Under the pieces are notes generated by a model that was not told the DNA's origin, ran no database searches, and saw only the letters and a program-made list of their open reading frames with translations. A stretch of 64,000 nucleotides of DNA from Phycisphaerae bacterium (GTDB lineage Bacteria > Planctomycetota > Phycisphaerae > Phycisphaerales > UBA1924): positions 62,001-126,000 of the forward strand of contig JAUIHS010000005.1 of assembly GCA_030432255.1 (NCBI GenBank), given 5' to 3'. The translations under genes and the position numbers were made by a program. Each line of letters opens with the position of its first letter. Position 1 is the stretch's first letter. This document shows, piece by piece, positions 17,401-25,400 of this stretch.

Positions 17401-19114
17401 CCTCAGCCACGTCGTCGTTGACATCGGAGGTCACGCGAATCATGTTCGAATCGCCGTCCACACCTGGCGGAAGCATGACCGTCTCGGTACGCGTGTAGTC
17501 GTCGGGGCCGTTCCCGGCGAATGTGCCGAGGACGTAGACAGCATCGCCGCCGCGAGCCGGGCCGGAGCCGGGCACGAACAGGGCGACCTCATCCGACCAT
17601 GAGGCACCAGGCAGGGCTTCGCCACGCGTCACAGTCCATGACACCTCGATCATGCCGCCCTCCTCAGGGGACGGGCACATCGAGACCGTGATATCAGTCA
17701 CCTGGATGTCGGGGCGTCGATCGATCGAGAATGATTCCGTATCGATCGCCGGGTTGTTGGCCTCATCGGACTCGAAGATGGAATCGGTCGGATCGACGTA
17801 GCCCACGATCCAGTAGATGCCGAAGAATTCGGGAGTCCAGGTCACCGTGACGTCCGTGCTCTCACCGCTCGCCAGCGCAGGCACCGCGACCGATGCGATG
17901 AAAGTGTCGCTGCCGATCGACGCGGTATCCGAGAAGTACGCATCGACTGTCGTCGCCGGGGCATCGCCCGGACCGTGATTCATGACCGTGAAGCTGAACT
18001 CCGTCTGCTCATTGACGAAGGCCCCCACCGGCGAATCGATCGATACGATCTGGAGATCCGGGGCGGGCAGAATCGTGAGGTCGATCTCGTCCGCGTCCGC
18101 CGCCAATGCGGCATCTGATGCGAGCACTGAGATCGTGTGCATGCCCACCGAAAGCGCGCTGGTTGAAAACGACGAGAAGGCCTCTCCCGAGGCCAGTTCG
18201 CCATCGAGGCTTGAAGTCCAGGTGTACGTGACAGGATCTGTCTGGTTGCTCACGGTTGAGTTGAACGTGACTTCCTGGCCGGCGATGTACGTGGCATCAT
18301 CGGTCGGCTCCGTGATCTGGACTACAAGGCCCACCTCACCCTGGATGGTCGTCGTGATGCCGGGCGTGTTCACGTTCCCGGAGTGCCACGCCACGCTGTA
18401 CAGAATCCTCCCGTTGGGCTGCACACCGAAGGGCGCCTGACCGGGGGATGAGTCGTCGTACAGCTGCCGCTCGCCACCGCCGGCATCGCTGCCGACTGCG
18501 TTCGGCTCGCTCATGATCGGGCTGCCCTCATCGATGGGGATGAAGGACAGACTGAAGTTGCCCACGAAGGGGTTCAGCCCGAGCGCCGAACAGAGCTGGT
18601 TGGTGCCGTTGTTGTGGAACGAGTTGTGGTCGGTGCCGATGACCACGCCGCCGCCGCGGCTGCGCAGGTTCTCATAGTAATTTTCGGTCAACTGCTGACC
18701 CTCACCGGTCCACCGTCCGGACCAGTACGACGAAATCATCCGCCCGTCGCAGATGATCTCCATCGAACCGACATCAAACCAGTCGGCAATCGCCGCCCAG
18801 TCGGCCGGGTAGTTGTCGCTGCTGGTTGAGAGGTCAAAGACCCAGACCTGGTCGTAGGGCGGATCGGCTGCCTCGAGCAGGGCCGCGACCTGACCATTCG
18901 ATGACAGGGTGACGTAGGTCGAGTCGGCTCCGGCGTTCGTGAGCGTCGTTCCGATGCTCGCCGCGTCGCCGTTGTAGGCGCCGTTGACGTTGACCATCAG
19001 CACGCGATCCGCGGCGTCGCCTCGAGCCTCCTGCCCGAGGGCGGTCGACTCGGCACCGGTGAGCAGCACCAGCCCGGCGAGGATCACTCGTTCAACAACC
19101 TTCATCCACTTCAT
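5462..19114 (-). CDS. Giant secreted CARDB-repeat protein with degenerate subtilase domain and dockerin repeats
   Basis: 4550 residues from ATG 19114 (signal peptide MKWMKVVERVILAGLVLL; upstream GAAAGGGTG). Approximate order: a ThuA/glutamine-amidotransferase-like domain (30-300); two CARDB-type domains; a thrombospondin C-terminal-like lectin domain (592-789, with DDDYIGFVFGF); PKD-like domains (790-1000); one CARDB unit; a MAM-like module between two DCNGNGQ/DTNGNGIPDEC segments; about nine CARDB units (1359-2449), each opening with P(D/N)LxV and carrying WTVxNxGD; further Ig-like and carboxypeptidase-regulatory-like domains; a dockerin type I pair (about 3909-3972); a subtilase-like domain (4109-4489); and a C-terminal dockerin pair. 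In the subtilase the catalytic Asp and His are replaced (Ser4249, Ala4286) while the GTS serine (4437) remains, so proteolysis is unlikely. Probably a surface adhesin or matrix scaffold. It lies in a minus-strand cluster of exported proteins. Confidence 0.88.
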   Translation of the reverse strand: MKWMKVVERVILAGLVLLTGAESTALGQEARGDAADRVLMVNVNGAYNGDAASIGTTLTNAGADSTYVTLSSNGQVAALLEAADPPYDQVWVFDLSTSSDNYPADWAAIADWFDVGSMEIICDGRMISSYWSGRWTGEGQQLTENYYENLRSRGGGVVIGTDHNSFHNNGTNQLCSALGLNPFVGNFSLSFIPIDEGSPIMSEPNAVGSDAGGGERQLYDDSSPGQAPFGVQPNGRILYSVAWHSGNVNTPGITTTIQGEVGLVVQITEPTDDATYIAGQEVTFNSTVSNQTDPVTYTWTSSLDGELASGEAFSSFSTSALSVGMHTISVLASDAALAADADEIDLTILPAPDLQIVSIDSPVGAFVNEQTEFSFTVMNHGPGDAPATTVDAYFSDTASIGSDTFIASVAVPALASGESTDVTVTWTPEFFGIYWIVGYVDPTDSIFESDEANNPAIDTESFSIDRRPDIQVTDITVSMCPSPEEGGMIEVSWTVTRGEALPGASWSDEVALFVPGSGPARGGDAVYVLGTFAGNGPDDYTRTETVMLPPGVDGDSNMIRVTSDVNDDVAEGPGESNNVLLDDQNLDLSGAGNLTLFCWSQEGPPGNGNWTVSEDGQSVYQSTNGNPTYFVSDFDLNESSFEGSFRVNNDGDDDYIGFVFGFKGLGGVGVGEGYYLFSWKKGNQSSGGALGEAGFKVAKITGTSPNLWDMETQAGQMEVLARMDGDNAFGWQHNTDYSFFLSYQTSGSIRVIIRRTSDGQELWNTGLITDPDPLGVGRVGFYNYSQSQVTYAGFTSAELEPPISAPGGPYVMDATSSSIDVDASASVDPDGATGTIADIQSFQWDLGDDGIADDAGRVNVTESIPVADVLAKGLALGVDVALGLEVSDVDGLTGVATGSITYQSTAPIVNAGGPYGPVSPGGAVQLMGMVDDPDIAVGVGDSVTFEWDTSPAMSAAQVGDGFATILDPMLTFDDLASQNTVYLNAVDAAGLVSSTSVTIPLSYPDLVASGVTAPTTAAEGTDITVSWTVTNSGDLDAIGTWTDSVYLSEDMVLSGDDVMVGMGSHTDLGATFSYQPSLEVGVPDGLTGMHYVIVATDTGDVINEGPAEGNNVAVSATPVDFFADCNGNGQPDFDDINTTLVSTDCNDNGIPDECELALVYTEDFEGTLGSEWSDTTRFDSSVATFTRFSGRFSNIDAPSSQTLTLPTLAGADYTVTFDLYIIDSWDGNSSPGPDYFVVDIDGVESFRHTFNTFGDNQSYPEDPEFRQNYGWGTWADSIYRGVSISFTAADGDTPITFFSENLQGITDESWGIDNVRVISSGSGDCNGNGQLDTCDIADGTSEDTNGNGIPDECEDDNDLRLVSITAPTSGVAGEEISVTWEVINDGDDAVVAEAAWQDRVYISDDPILDGGDPVAATISRNGPLAPGASYTGQADITLPDSTGDHWVIVHSDYNDTVEEFGNEANNAAADDTPVDVLLPPDLIVVSIDVPSGASVGETISLTWTVRNDGALPVSGTWADRVFQSSDDSVGSDQPLGTFFRNDTLDPGESYTATQPVTLAAGLSGQQYFVVETDANDNIGEGGAEDNNTTVSDPFDVTAPDLVVESIEGPTTATVGDNISVTWTVTNEGDEPAVGTWIDRILMSADDALGGDIGIASFAFTGTLGIGESYSRTEIVTLAPGASGMQYLVVRTDFNAQLDEGGADGNNARIDDVAFEVTAPDLIVTSVTVPASAGLGESVEISWTIRNQGNATMNGTWSDRVLQSTDASIGGDTSLAVFTYSGTLAPTEEVTRTEMVTLSAQFSGEQRLVVAADALNNIDEGGAESNNSTISGDVIDVSAPDLVVAAIVAPASASVRDLIDIEWTVMNNGDEAASGSWSDQVALSSDASIGGDTVIGTFGFDGSLEPGETYTQMRSVVLPASAINDRWVVIRTDVNNALAEGSGEGNNTSIDDTFISILGPDLVVESISAPSSGVHGQEIMVEWMVRNAGDDVTIGNWVDGIYLSQDAAYDSGDQLMRGEAVAVSPLDIDETYMMSAIVTIPLNGGSVDGTHYVLLRTNASGSLIETDGGNNVGASMPIELTRPDLPNLQVTAIEAPVTGAPGDTVDVQWTVTNTGTQAITGQSWGETIHLSSDGTIGNDLAFSAFVVGDDLEPGGSVVRTRSIQVPDFASNQYFVRIETDNSGSVLELEEGDNNSISSTSANILRPDLVVDTVVGPFTGTADAQIEVMWTVTNQGSAPVNGVFIDRVYLSTDTVLNEQSDRRVLTLTGPQTLGIGSSYMRNQMVTVPGRIEGPYFVIVRTNANGALREVGDAALNTKASSTPVIIDQPLRPNLVVTDIQTPAGGLGGTDVDVTFEVTNLGDAPATGFWTDRIFVSDDPFFGPGDPSAASVVLTEPLGVGESYEITATIRYPSFPDQYYLVARTDDGDAVNEGLAGGESDNVLADTASFVVTTYSARVDADVTSGIAGTPVNLTGQAFVEGRGTPAAGVPVDIRLNVQGARRLIRVETNEVGEFSTTFRPLANEGGLYAVAAAPPHVSQDIPQDQFSLFTMVASPVSQSLVLYPGTPRSGQITLRNPGDLAITGLGASVENLPSGVTLNLTLSEPFIPANGVTTVDWTLEATEEVAQMVQIDAVFTSSQGNSKRVPFYTTVAPNRPNLVASPNPMVSEMLRGEQTIIEVLVTNVGGAVAQDIEVLLPPVDWLQLGIDDSLPDLAPGASATVILHLLPAEDQVLGTYEGSISITGDDGAYGVGVPYVFTATSDLTGDLAVRIEDEFTYWSTGEYEDEGGPVVPGAMVRITDPYTGDIIAEGITDPARGNEPLIFEDVPEGSFDMTVTAPDHNSYRGTVHVTSGDVNYEAPFIPRQSVTYTWTVEQIEIDDSYIFTLETTFATAVPVPVITVDPPMVDLEALEEDVTQIDFVITNHGLIQNEDADLNFGDHPNFIITPLVEDIGAIPAESSITVPVVFERVVPRDVASRSEGPCEISGDLTWTLICNGENSYVVPIILFNASGKCTSGTTGVPPGVGVNPDVDPWVFEGFPGSPGNPFDNPPVVETEEQDCPCTVPPPYSADISPYLAPLKGPFKNLINSIPRVSDASVDFEGEVLVGLICCDDDSIEGYVEGSAGAEVSAKLTLVGATFSRSGSTELEVTDINGNPVSLSWEFTAEAGCFLHFDGSASGTVRVGGCDDDPLTIMGNGSIGANLCCSAGVMGSATLSAPVPGVDDLTASFDASIGICTGAEASFTYDDDSGFDGDACFRGVWIEGGLNFSFPGIGGIDIIPSGSKYYLVDGTCDEDGRNSITVHHDSFRIGDRIREDLEELFRPVRASYVMTPETVADVRLPASEADRTADRTDSVCAEVQLELEQEVVISRTAFQATLEIVNGNALTPVEDIFVDVFVEDAEGNDVTDLFAFQPPILDGLSGIDGTGMIPPEDEGSASFILIPTRDAAPMELTEYFVAGTLAYTDNGVSVQIPLAPSPISVAPDPLLVVKYFWQRDVYSDDPFTEEVEPSEPFSLGMTMSNIGYGDARNVRVASSQPRIVENDRGLLIAFELVGTEIGTSSVTPSLAVNLGDIMPGSTAFARWLMTSTLQGQFTEYEASFEHVDSLGDARISLIDSVEIFELIHVVRDDEPEGSDDRLPDFMTNEIPDPMDLDFPDTVHLSDGRIEDVTVTFGAMLNGPIADDDVLWEATVTLPDGYVYWQFDDPTNGQYPLTEVIRSDGKQLLMPWNAWQTDRTFRDPSEQPIREHKIQVFDRGPSGQGGTFTYTMRFGADAVPPAISRWQSIADHGATVGPVARTVKLDGTYVEPRESGVSRLFIEFDEPIDPTTFVPASVQLDGLDVSQSPIDLVAEGVKITTTLQDMNRRGVITFSPALPDVARYRLELVGVADFAGNLLPGGSEIYFTALLGDTTGDGRVNNTDVGAVASLLGTNPINPGVSFQVRSDINVDGRIDNEDLDLVLARRGTDARFIPDPVPSGGLVSTDGIQTGFGLDGGASLGGAGVMGGTSDAGMTDLDGDIDQPRTGLDRETDGQDDMQAGLFGNQGHGYTYFGTWRPLRPASSTMLVRARDGMSAQVSRLAGTLGITDEPWLTGAFMTWHSSDELGGDAEQWAEEIAAYEPVGYVSPLFTTDEGGQVALTPRIIVGFDRNTSPELALTLLGQIGLGNVIESDWAGLSNVYLVQSTTVTGFETLSLANRAAAMSQVAFAEPVVYMTGTDRVAPSRGDAVDAAGLLHLPAAWSLHEGTCDATVAMLSDGVETGRPELTAVSGFDFTEADTGGAPETAYDVRGTACAGRIAGMDMGAAPGASIVSLRTQKSIGASGMTVTSNAWIVEALEAASQAGARVSMTTGVHGFASAAVASQYARTRDLGMTHFAPSGSSGSQHVGLPARLSSVVAVGSTDASGMAPANFSDAGPAVIAAAPGMGIRTLALSGDQAVLDGTSLSASHAAGLAALAVSVNPDLSPADIEALLAISATDIGQPGRDIGTGHGLLHAWRLMRHAGVPGDADGDGAVTMADLEQVLDDWAQTGLLPGDVTADERVDFDDLSLVLDMMAN

Positions 19115-19318
19115 GTCACACCCTTTCAATGGGCCGTGGCTCCTGGGTCCAGCGGCAGCTTCGGCACACAGGAGTCGCAGCACTTCACCCGGAACAGGCT
19201 CAGAGAATCGCGAAAGTCAGACCGGTTTGCCTCCACGTCCCGCACAGCGAGCCAGCGCGCAACGATGCCGCACCAGCGATTGCCGGAGAAGGCAGGAGGA
19301 GTTCCGATCAGGTATCTG

Positions 19319-19933
19319 TCAGCGCCGGCGGCGGTTGAGCAGCCCGAGACCGGCCAGCCCACCAAGGGCGACACCGGCGGGGGCCGGGATGATCAGCGTG
19401 AAGGACGCGCCCGGAAGTGCCTCGACCACGTCAAAGCCGTTGGCAAGGGTATCCGGCACCGGGGAGATCACAATGGTCTCCTCGCCCATGTAGTCGCTCG
19501 GCACCGTGAGCATCAGGGAGACCAGGATGCCCTCTCCGAAGCGATCCGCCGTCAGGATGACATTCGACAACTCGACATCCACGACACCGTCCGCATAGCC
19601 GACTCCGGAGAGGGTGTCTTCATCCAGAAGCGCCGGGAGGTCATCGGGCATCTTCGGCACGCTGTCGTCGGTCACGGATCCGTTCTCGAAGGGGGCCGTC
19701 CACGAATAGCCCGTGTAGAGCAGGCCACCTTCAGAAAACACCAGCCTTGAGATCGCCGAATTGATCTCATCCGAGGCATCGGACGTCAGGACCAGATCCA
19801 GCTGAAAGCTGTTCCCCGGCTGAACCGTCCTCGATGCCATGCCATTGCTGGTCGCTCCAACCATGTAAGCGCCGGAAGCCGTTCCGACACCCGCAAGGCC
19901 CGCCAACACAACGCCCGCTGAAAACACTCTCAT
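19319..19933 (-). CDS. Small exported PEP-CTERM-like protein
   Basis: 204 residues from ATG 19933, chosen because GGAGGAG lies 8 nt upstream and MRVFSAGVVLAGLAGVGTASGA is a clear signal peptide. The mature part is a single beta-rich domain with regular aliphatic/Gly/Asp alternation, resembling the cohesin-like or PEP-CTERM exported domains common in planctomycetes, although I cannot assign a family. The C-terminus, PAPAGVALGGLAGLGLLNRRRR, is a PEP-CTERM-like sorting tail. It lies upstream of the giant gene in the same direction with a 204-base gap, so separate transcription is possible. Function unknown. Confidence 0.75.
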   Translation of the reverse strand: MRVFSAGVVLAGLAGVGTASGAYMVGATSNGMASRTVQPGNSFQLDLVLTSDASDEINSAISRLVFSEGGLLYTGYSWTAPFENGSVTDDSVPKMPDDLPALLDEDTLSGVGYADGVVDVELSNVILTADRFGEGILVSLMLTVPSDYMGEETIVISPVPDTLANGFDVVEALPGASFTLIIPAPAGVALGGLAGLGLLNRRRR

Positions 19934-20289
19934 TCCAACTACTCCTCCGCTCGCGGCAACCAATGGCACAGCACAACACGCCGTAAGGGCGCGTCAACTC
20001 CGACTCAGTTGGTGATGCGAGGTTCTGACTCCCATGCATCCTGCGCGGCGCGTGCACGCCACTCAACCTGCAGTCTCCCAAGATCGGGCGCGATGTGCAA
20101 GCAAATTCGGCCGATCACACCGGTCACGCAACACCCGACGCGGGGGCGGCTCACACTTTCCCGGATGAAGGCGCAGATCCTGGAGCTCGTCCCACCGGGG
20201 ATGCCGAACGCACCCTCCCCAGATTAACGCAAAGTGGGGACGACCAAACTGGCCGTCCCCTCTCAGAAATTCGGGATCTCAGGCTGAGA
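19934..20289. other. Intergenic stretch
   Basis: No ORF with coding character. It holds the upstream region of the PEP-CTERM-like gene and, near its right end, a hairpin that may terminate the cytochrome gene (listed separately). Nothing else stands out. Confidence 0.6.
20236..20260 (-). terminator. Possible terminator after the cytochrome-dockerin gene
   Basis: The inverted repeat GGGGACG (20236-20242) / CGTCCCC (20254-20260) with partial inner pairing lies 30 bases beyond the stop at 20290. Only a short T-rich tract (ACTTTGCG) follows on the minus strand, so efficiency is uncertain. Confidence 0.5.
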
Positions 20290-22167
20290 TCAGAGTGACT
20301 GACCCCAGAAGCCGAGCACGACGTTCAGGTCGTCGAAGTCCACGTCGCCGTCCTTGTCCGCATCGCCGTCCCGAAGCAGGGACTGCGTGGCGCCCCAGTT
20401 CGAGAGCACGATGTTCAGGTCGTCGAAGTCCACGTCGCCGTCACCATCGATGTCGCCTTCCTGGAAGGGGGTCAGCGGAACGGTCATCTGGTCCATCACG
20501 ATCGGCGCGCTCATCCCCGTGGCCACGTAGGTGTTCCACAGGTCGGTGCCCTTGCTGTCGGTCTGGTTCTCATCGCGAAGGAACTCGATGTACTCGCGCG
20601 AGAAGCTCTGGTAGTACAACGTGACTTCAGCGCTGTCCGCGTCCACCGGGATGCCGTAGCCCGTCTCGTCCCAGTACTGGCCGTCCGCGTAGCTGTAGCC
20701 GACATGACCCGCCTGGCCCGCTTCGAACGCCGCATTGTCGAAGCCTCGCGGCGGAATCCGGTTGTCCTTCAGGATCATGTTGAGGAAGACCAGGTGGAAA
20801 CTCGGGCCAACAGGCTCGCCCGTGGCGGCGGACTGTGTCGCGTCGATGCCCATCACGGTCTCATAGACCTTGGTGTCGGTCGTTGTGAGCGCGGCGGTCC
20901 CGGTGTCATAGAACCCACGCTCGGCCACGAGTACCGCGCCGTCGTAGTACTTGACGTTGATCCAGATGCGCCGGCCCTCGGGATATCCCGTCAGGAGCTT
21001 ATGGCCACAGTTGTTCGTGATCTTCACTTCAAGCTGACAGCCATTCTGCGTCAACTCCATGTCGGTCGCGTTCTGGAGCATGGTGAGGTTCGCGGCGAGG
21101 TTCGCGTTGATCGCGTCAACCATCGTCTCATCAAGCTCTTCGGAGTACTGATGAAGGATCATCTCAAGGGCCGTGTTGTTGGCACCCTGGAACGTATGCA
21201 GCGGAAGATCGGTGCGGAAGACGGGATCGAAGGGCGGAATGCAGGCCTCGCCCGTCACATCGGGCATGTGACAGTCCTGGCACGTGCTCACCACCACCTT
21301 GTTGCCGCCGAAAAGGCCGCCCATGTCGACCCCGGTCGCCGCGAACTCACTGAGGCTCCACTCGGTGTAGGTGCGCTGCTCGGGGAACATGTCGTGCTTG
21401 TCATGGGTCGGATGCTGTGCGTTGATCGAATTGAGCTGGTAGCTCCCATCCATCTGCTTCGAGAGCGTCGGATTGCTGACGTCATGGCACGTCTGGCAGA
21501 GGTCGCCTTCCTGATGGAAGGGCGAGTAGAGCCAGGAGTGCGGGTGACCGGCGCCGAGGTCGTTGAACGGGCCGCGGCGGACATCATCCGGATCGAGCAC
21601 GTACTGAGCGTTCCCGGGGGTCACGGGCGGGCCATTGGTGAGCGCCATGATGATCATGTCATCGACGGTCGGACTGACTCCCGCTTCATAGACCGGATCG
21701 ACAAGTCGGTGACACGCGTTGCACGTCACGCCATCGAAGTCGGCGGGCTGAAGGGAGGCGTAGTCGATCTGCCCGTTGACATCGACGCCCCGGCCCCCGA
21801 AGTGCGCCAGCGGGCTGTGACACTTGAGGCATGTCTCGACGCTGAACGCCGCGTCCTGACTGGCGATCGTCACGGCTGCCTGCCAGACCGGGTCGCGCAC
21901 TGACTGAGCGTGCATGGAACCCGCCCAGCGGCCGGGCTCAACGTTGAAGTCGAACTGGGAGTGACAGAAGAGACAGGCGCCCGAGTTGAGCAGGGGCAGC
22001 ACCAGATCTCCGGCGACCGTTCCCAACTCCTCGAAGTCCGTCGACGTTGTGTTCAGCGTGGGAGGCGGCGGTGTCGAACCACCGAAAGCCGTCCCGCACA
22101 ACGACACAACAAGGACGGCCAGCCCGGCGACCGGGCCTCGACCCACACACAGATTCATTGATTTCAC
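20290..22167 (-). CDS. Exported multiheme c-type cytochrome with C-terminal dockerin repeats
   Basis: About 625 residues. I place the start at GTG 22167 because GGAGAG lies 5 nt upstream and it adds a lysine before the signal peptide (MNLCVGRGPVAGLAVLVV); ATG 22158 is the alternative. Five CxxCH heme c sites are seen in the N-terminal half: CLFCH, CLKCH, CNACH, CQTCH and CQDCH. These resemble cytochrome c554-type modules; a later NNCGHKLLTGYPEGR segment is often found in such multiheme proteins and may supply a distal ligand. The protein ends with two dockerin type I calcium loops (GDIDGDGDVDFDDLNIVL and DADKDGDVDFDDLNVVL). It should be a periplasmic or surface electron carrier or redox enzyme. 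The dockerin fusion is unusual. No biogenesis genes are adjacent. Confidence 0.85.
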   Translation of the reverse strand: MKSMNLCVGRGPVAGLAVLVVSLCGTAFGGSTPPPPTLNTTSTDFEELGTVAGDLVLPLLNSGACLFCHSQFDFNVEPGRWAGSMHAQSVRDPVWQAAVTIASQDAAFSVETCLKCHSPLAHFGGRGVDVNGQIDYASLQPADFDGVTCNACHRLVDPVYEAGVSPTVDDMIIMALTNGPPVTPGNAQYVLDPDDVRRGPFNDLGAGHPHSWLYSPFHQEGDLCQTCHDVSNPTLSKQMDGSYQLNSINAQHPTHDKHDMFPEQRTYTEWSLSEFAATGVDMGGLFGGNKVVVSTCQDCHMPDVTGEACIPPFDPVFRTDLPLHTFQGANNTALEMILHQYSEELDETMVDAINANLAANLTMLQNATDMELTQNGCQLEVKITNNCGHKLLTGYPEGRRIWINVKYYDGAVLVAERGFYDTGTAALTTTDTKVYETVMGIDATQSAATGEPVGPSFHLVFLNMILKDNRIPPRGFDNAAFEAGQAGHVGYSYADGQYWDETGYGIPVDADSAEVTLYYQSFSREYIEFLRDENQTDSKGTDLWNTYVATGMSAPIVMDQMTVPLTPFQEGDIDGDGDVDFDDLNIVLSNWGATQSLLRDGDADKDGDVDFDDLNVVLGFWGQSL

Positions 22168-22435
22168 CACGTCTCTCCTATCGCAACTCTCTACGACCGA
22201 GGACACGCCCAAGACCCCCGGGCCTCCAGTGGACGATGCCCCATCACCTTCATCTTCGCAGGAAGAAGCCTCCAGATCCACATTTCGGCATCTGAAGTCA
22301 CCTCTGACTGCAACAGCTTGCCACATGGGGCAAAAAAAGCCCAGCAAAATTGGACCCCGTCGACCAAATCTTAGCCACCCGTACCGGTCGTGCCGAGGGA
22401 CTCCCGTTTTCGGGCCCCGACGCACCCCTGTGACC

Positions 22436-22441
22436 GATAAG
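22436..22441 (+). promoter_or_regulatory. Candidate -10 box for leaderless ftsK
   Basis: GATAAG sits 6 nt before ATG 22448, which has no Shine-Dalgarno sequence. No good -35 box was found; the call rests on the position shared with other genes in the window. Confidence 0.25.
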
Positions 22442-22447
22442 TCAACC

Positions 22448-25400
22448 ATGGCTACCAAGACCTCGTCTACCCGTGCGCGCAAGCCTGAAACACCCTCGAA
22501 TGACCTCGCGGCCGCCCCGATCATCGCCTGGGTTGCCGCCCTCATGATCTGGCTCTTTATCTCGGCCAGCATGATCAGTTTCTCGCCCGGCGACTGGCCC
22601 TCCCACGGCATCAGCCCGGTCAACGGCCCATCCGAGACCGCCAACTGGGGCCGCCAGGTCGGTGCGTGGATCTCCTATGAGCTCTTCAGCATGCTCGGCA
22701 TCGGCGCCTGGATCGTCCTCGGCGGTGCAGCCGTGCAACTCGGGTTCTCCGCCCGCCGCATCCGCATCACGCATCCCGCGGTTCGGGCGGTCGGCATCCT
22801 GATGGTCGCGCTCGCACTCTCAGCCTTCCACGCACTCTTCCTCCCCACCGCCACCTCGTTCCCCGAGGGTGCCGGTGGACTGGTCGCCATCGCCGGTGTC
22901 GACGCGCTTCATGTCCGATTCGGCACCTTCGGTGCAACGCTCTGGATCCTCCTCGCCGCGATCGTCGGCATGACCATTGCCTTTGACCGGTGGCTGCTCT
23001 GGCTGCCCAAGGCAGCAGGCATGGCCTCCGAACATGGCGTGGAACTGGCGAGGAGTGCCGTGTTTGACCGCGTCCTCCCCGCTGTGAAGGCCCGGGCCGA
23101 GGCCCGGTTCGGCCGCGCGAACGATCTCGACGATGATCCTCGGATCGAATCGGATGCGGCACTGGAGCAGGTCGCCCGACGCGAGCGTGCCCGTCGGAAG
23201 CAGAAGGTCCGGATCGACGACCAGGCGGGCGGCATTGGGGGCGCCGAGGACCTCGAGGAGGAAACGAAGCCCCGCAAGCCGTTGCGCCGCCGGGACCCGG
23301 AGCCCGAGATCGAGGACATCGACGACGACTTCGAAGACGAGATCGAAGAGGATGCGCCGGGAGCTCCGCAGGTCTTCGATCCGAACACACTGCGCGAGAA
23401 GATCGCGATGCTGCCCGTCCGGTTCGCCAACTCTCAGAAGCACGCCGCCAACGAGGACGATCTCGAGGCTCTCCGTGCCCAGCGGCGTTCAGAGGAAGAG
23501 GCGGACCGCAACTATGTCTTCCCCGGCCTTGATCTGCTTGAGAATCCCGAGAGCAACTACAACGAGGAAATGGAGAAGTACGTCCGCGAGCAGGCCGAGG
23601 CGCTGGAGGCCGCGCTGCATACCTACAAGATCAGCGGCGAGGTCGTCGGTATCGATTCCGGCCCCGTCATCACGCTGTACCAGGTCCGGCTCGCTCCCGG
23701 CACCAAGGTGGCTTCCGTCCAGGCGATCGCCTCCGACGTGGCCCGCTCACTGCGTGCCATCAACGTCCGCATCGTGCCGAACACCGAGGGACTCGACACC
23801 GTCGGCATCGAAGTGCCCAACCGACTCAAGGAGAAGGTCCGGCTCAAGGAGCTGATGACGTCGAGCGACCGCATCGCACGCATGAAGCTCCCCCTCTTCC
23901 TCGGCAAGGATGCCAGCGGCGACCCGCTCATTTCAGACCTTGCGAAGCTCCCGCACATGCTCATCGCCGGTACGACCGGCTCCGGCAAGTCCGTGTGCAT
24001 GAACGCCATCATCATGGGCTTCCTCTACACCCAGAAGCCGAGCGACATGAAGCTCGTGCTGGTCGATCCCAAGATGGTCGAGATGTCGCAGTTCAAGGAC
24101 ATCCCGCACCTCATGTGCCCCGTTGTGACGGAGATGTCCAAGGCCGCCGCGATCCTCGAGTGGGCTGTGACCAAGATGGACGAGCGCTACGAACTGCTCG
24201 CGGAAGCCGGCTGTCGTGACATCTCGGCGTACAACGGACTGGGCTGGGAGGAACTTCGCGAGCGGTTCAATCCGCAGAACGAGATCGAGGAAGCCAAGAT
24301 CCCGCGCAAGTTGCCGTACATGGTCTTCATCATCGACGAACTCGCCGACCTGATGATGACCAACAAGGAGGTGGAGTCGTCCATCGTCCGCATCGCGCAG
24401 AAGGCCCGAGCCGTGGGTATTCACCTCATCCTCGCCACGCAGCGTCCGCAGGCGAACGTCGTGACGGGGCTGATCAAGTCCAACATGCCCGGCCGACTCG
24501 CATTCAAGGTCGCCTCCGGCATGGACTCCCGCATCGTGCTCGATCAGAAAGGCGGCGAACTGCTGCTCGGACAGGGCGATATGCTCATGCTCACGCCCCA
24601 GTCCTCCGCAACCCTGCGGGCACAGGGCACCCTCGTCGAGGACACCGAGATCCGGCGCGTGGTCCGCTTCATCCGCTCCGTCTCCGAGCCCAGCTTCGAA
24701 CGCTCGCTGGTCACGATTCGCGATAATGGATTCGCCGCGGCGGAGGATCACGAAGAGCGCATGCGCGAGAGCGCCCAGGAAGACCCGCTCTTCGACCGCG
24801 CGGTCGAGATTGTCCTTGAGACCCGGCGCGGCTCGGTCTCACTGCTGCAGCGCCGCCTCGCGATCGGGTACACCCGCGCCAGTCGCCTGATCGAACTCAT
24901 GGGACAGGCCGGCATCATCGGCGAGCACAAGGGGTCGGTGGCCCGCGAGGTCACGATGACGATCGAAGAGTGGGAGGCCATCAAGGACCAGGCCAGCGCC
25001 GATGCCAGCGATGTCATACAGGATGACACCGGCCAGCAGCGATTCTTCACGGAAGAGGACAACGCCGAGCGGAACGCGGAGCTGCCGGAGGATGCGTGCT
25101 TCGATCCCACCAGCATTGATGTCTCGCTCGACGCCGTCGAAGACTCGATCGAGGAAGAGGAAGCTGTCGAAGACGAAGGCGCCGAGGTGGAAGCGGAAGC
25201 CACGGTCACGGTCCGGCCCACCGCCCCCGCGGCGTCCCCCTCACGTCCCGCCGAAGCGGAAGCCGAGGAAGCGCTGGAAGCCGAGGAAGTTGCTGACAAC
25301 GAGTCCGAGGCGATGACCGACGACGTCACCGACGAAGAGGAATGCGACGAAGCCGAATCGGAAGATGCTGACGATGCCGAGGCCGACGACGAGACCGAGT

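Noticed and set aside
11097..18200. CRISPR-like periodicity in the giant gene
   Set aside because: The repetition is at protein level with units of about 350 bp and diverged DNA; there are no short identical direct repeats with spacers.
22328..22342. GGGC-AAAAAAA-GCCC hairpin upstream of ftsK
   Set aside because: The stem is only 4 bp and no T-run follows on either strand, so it does not qualify as a terminator.
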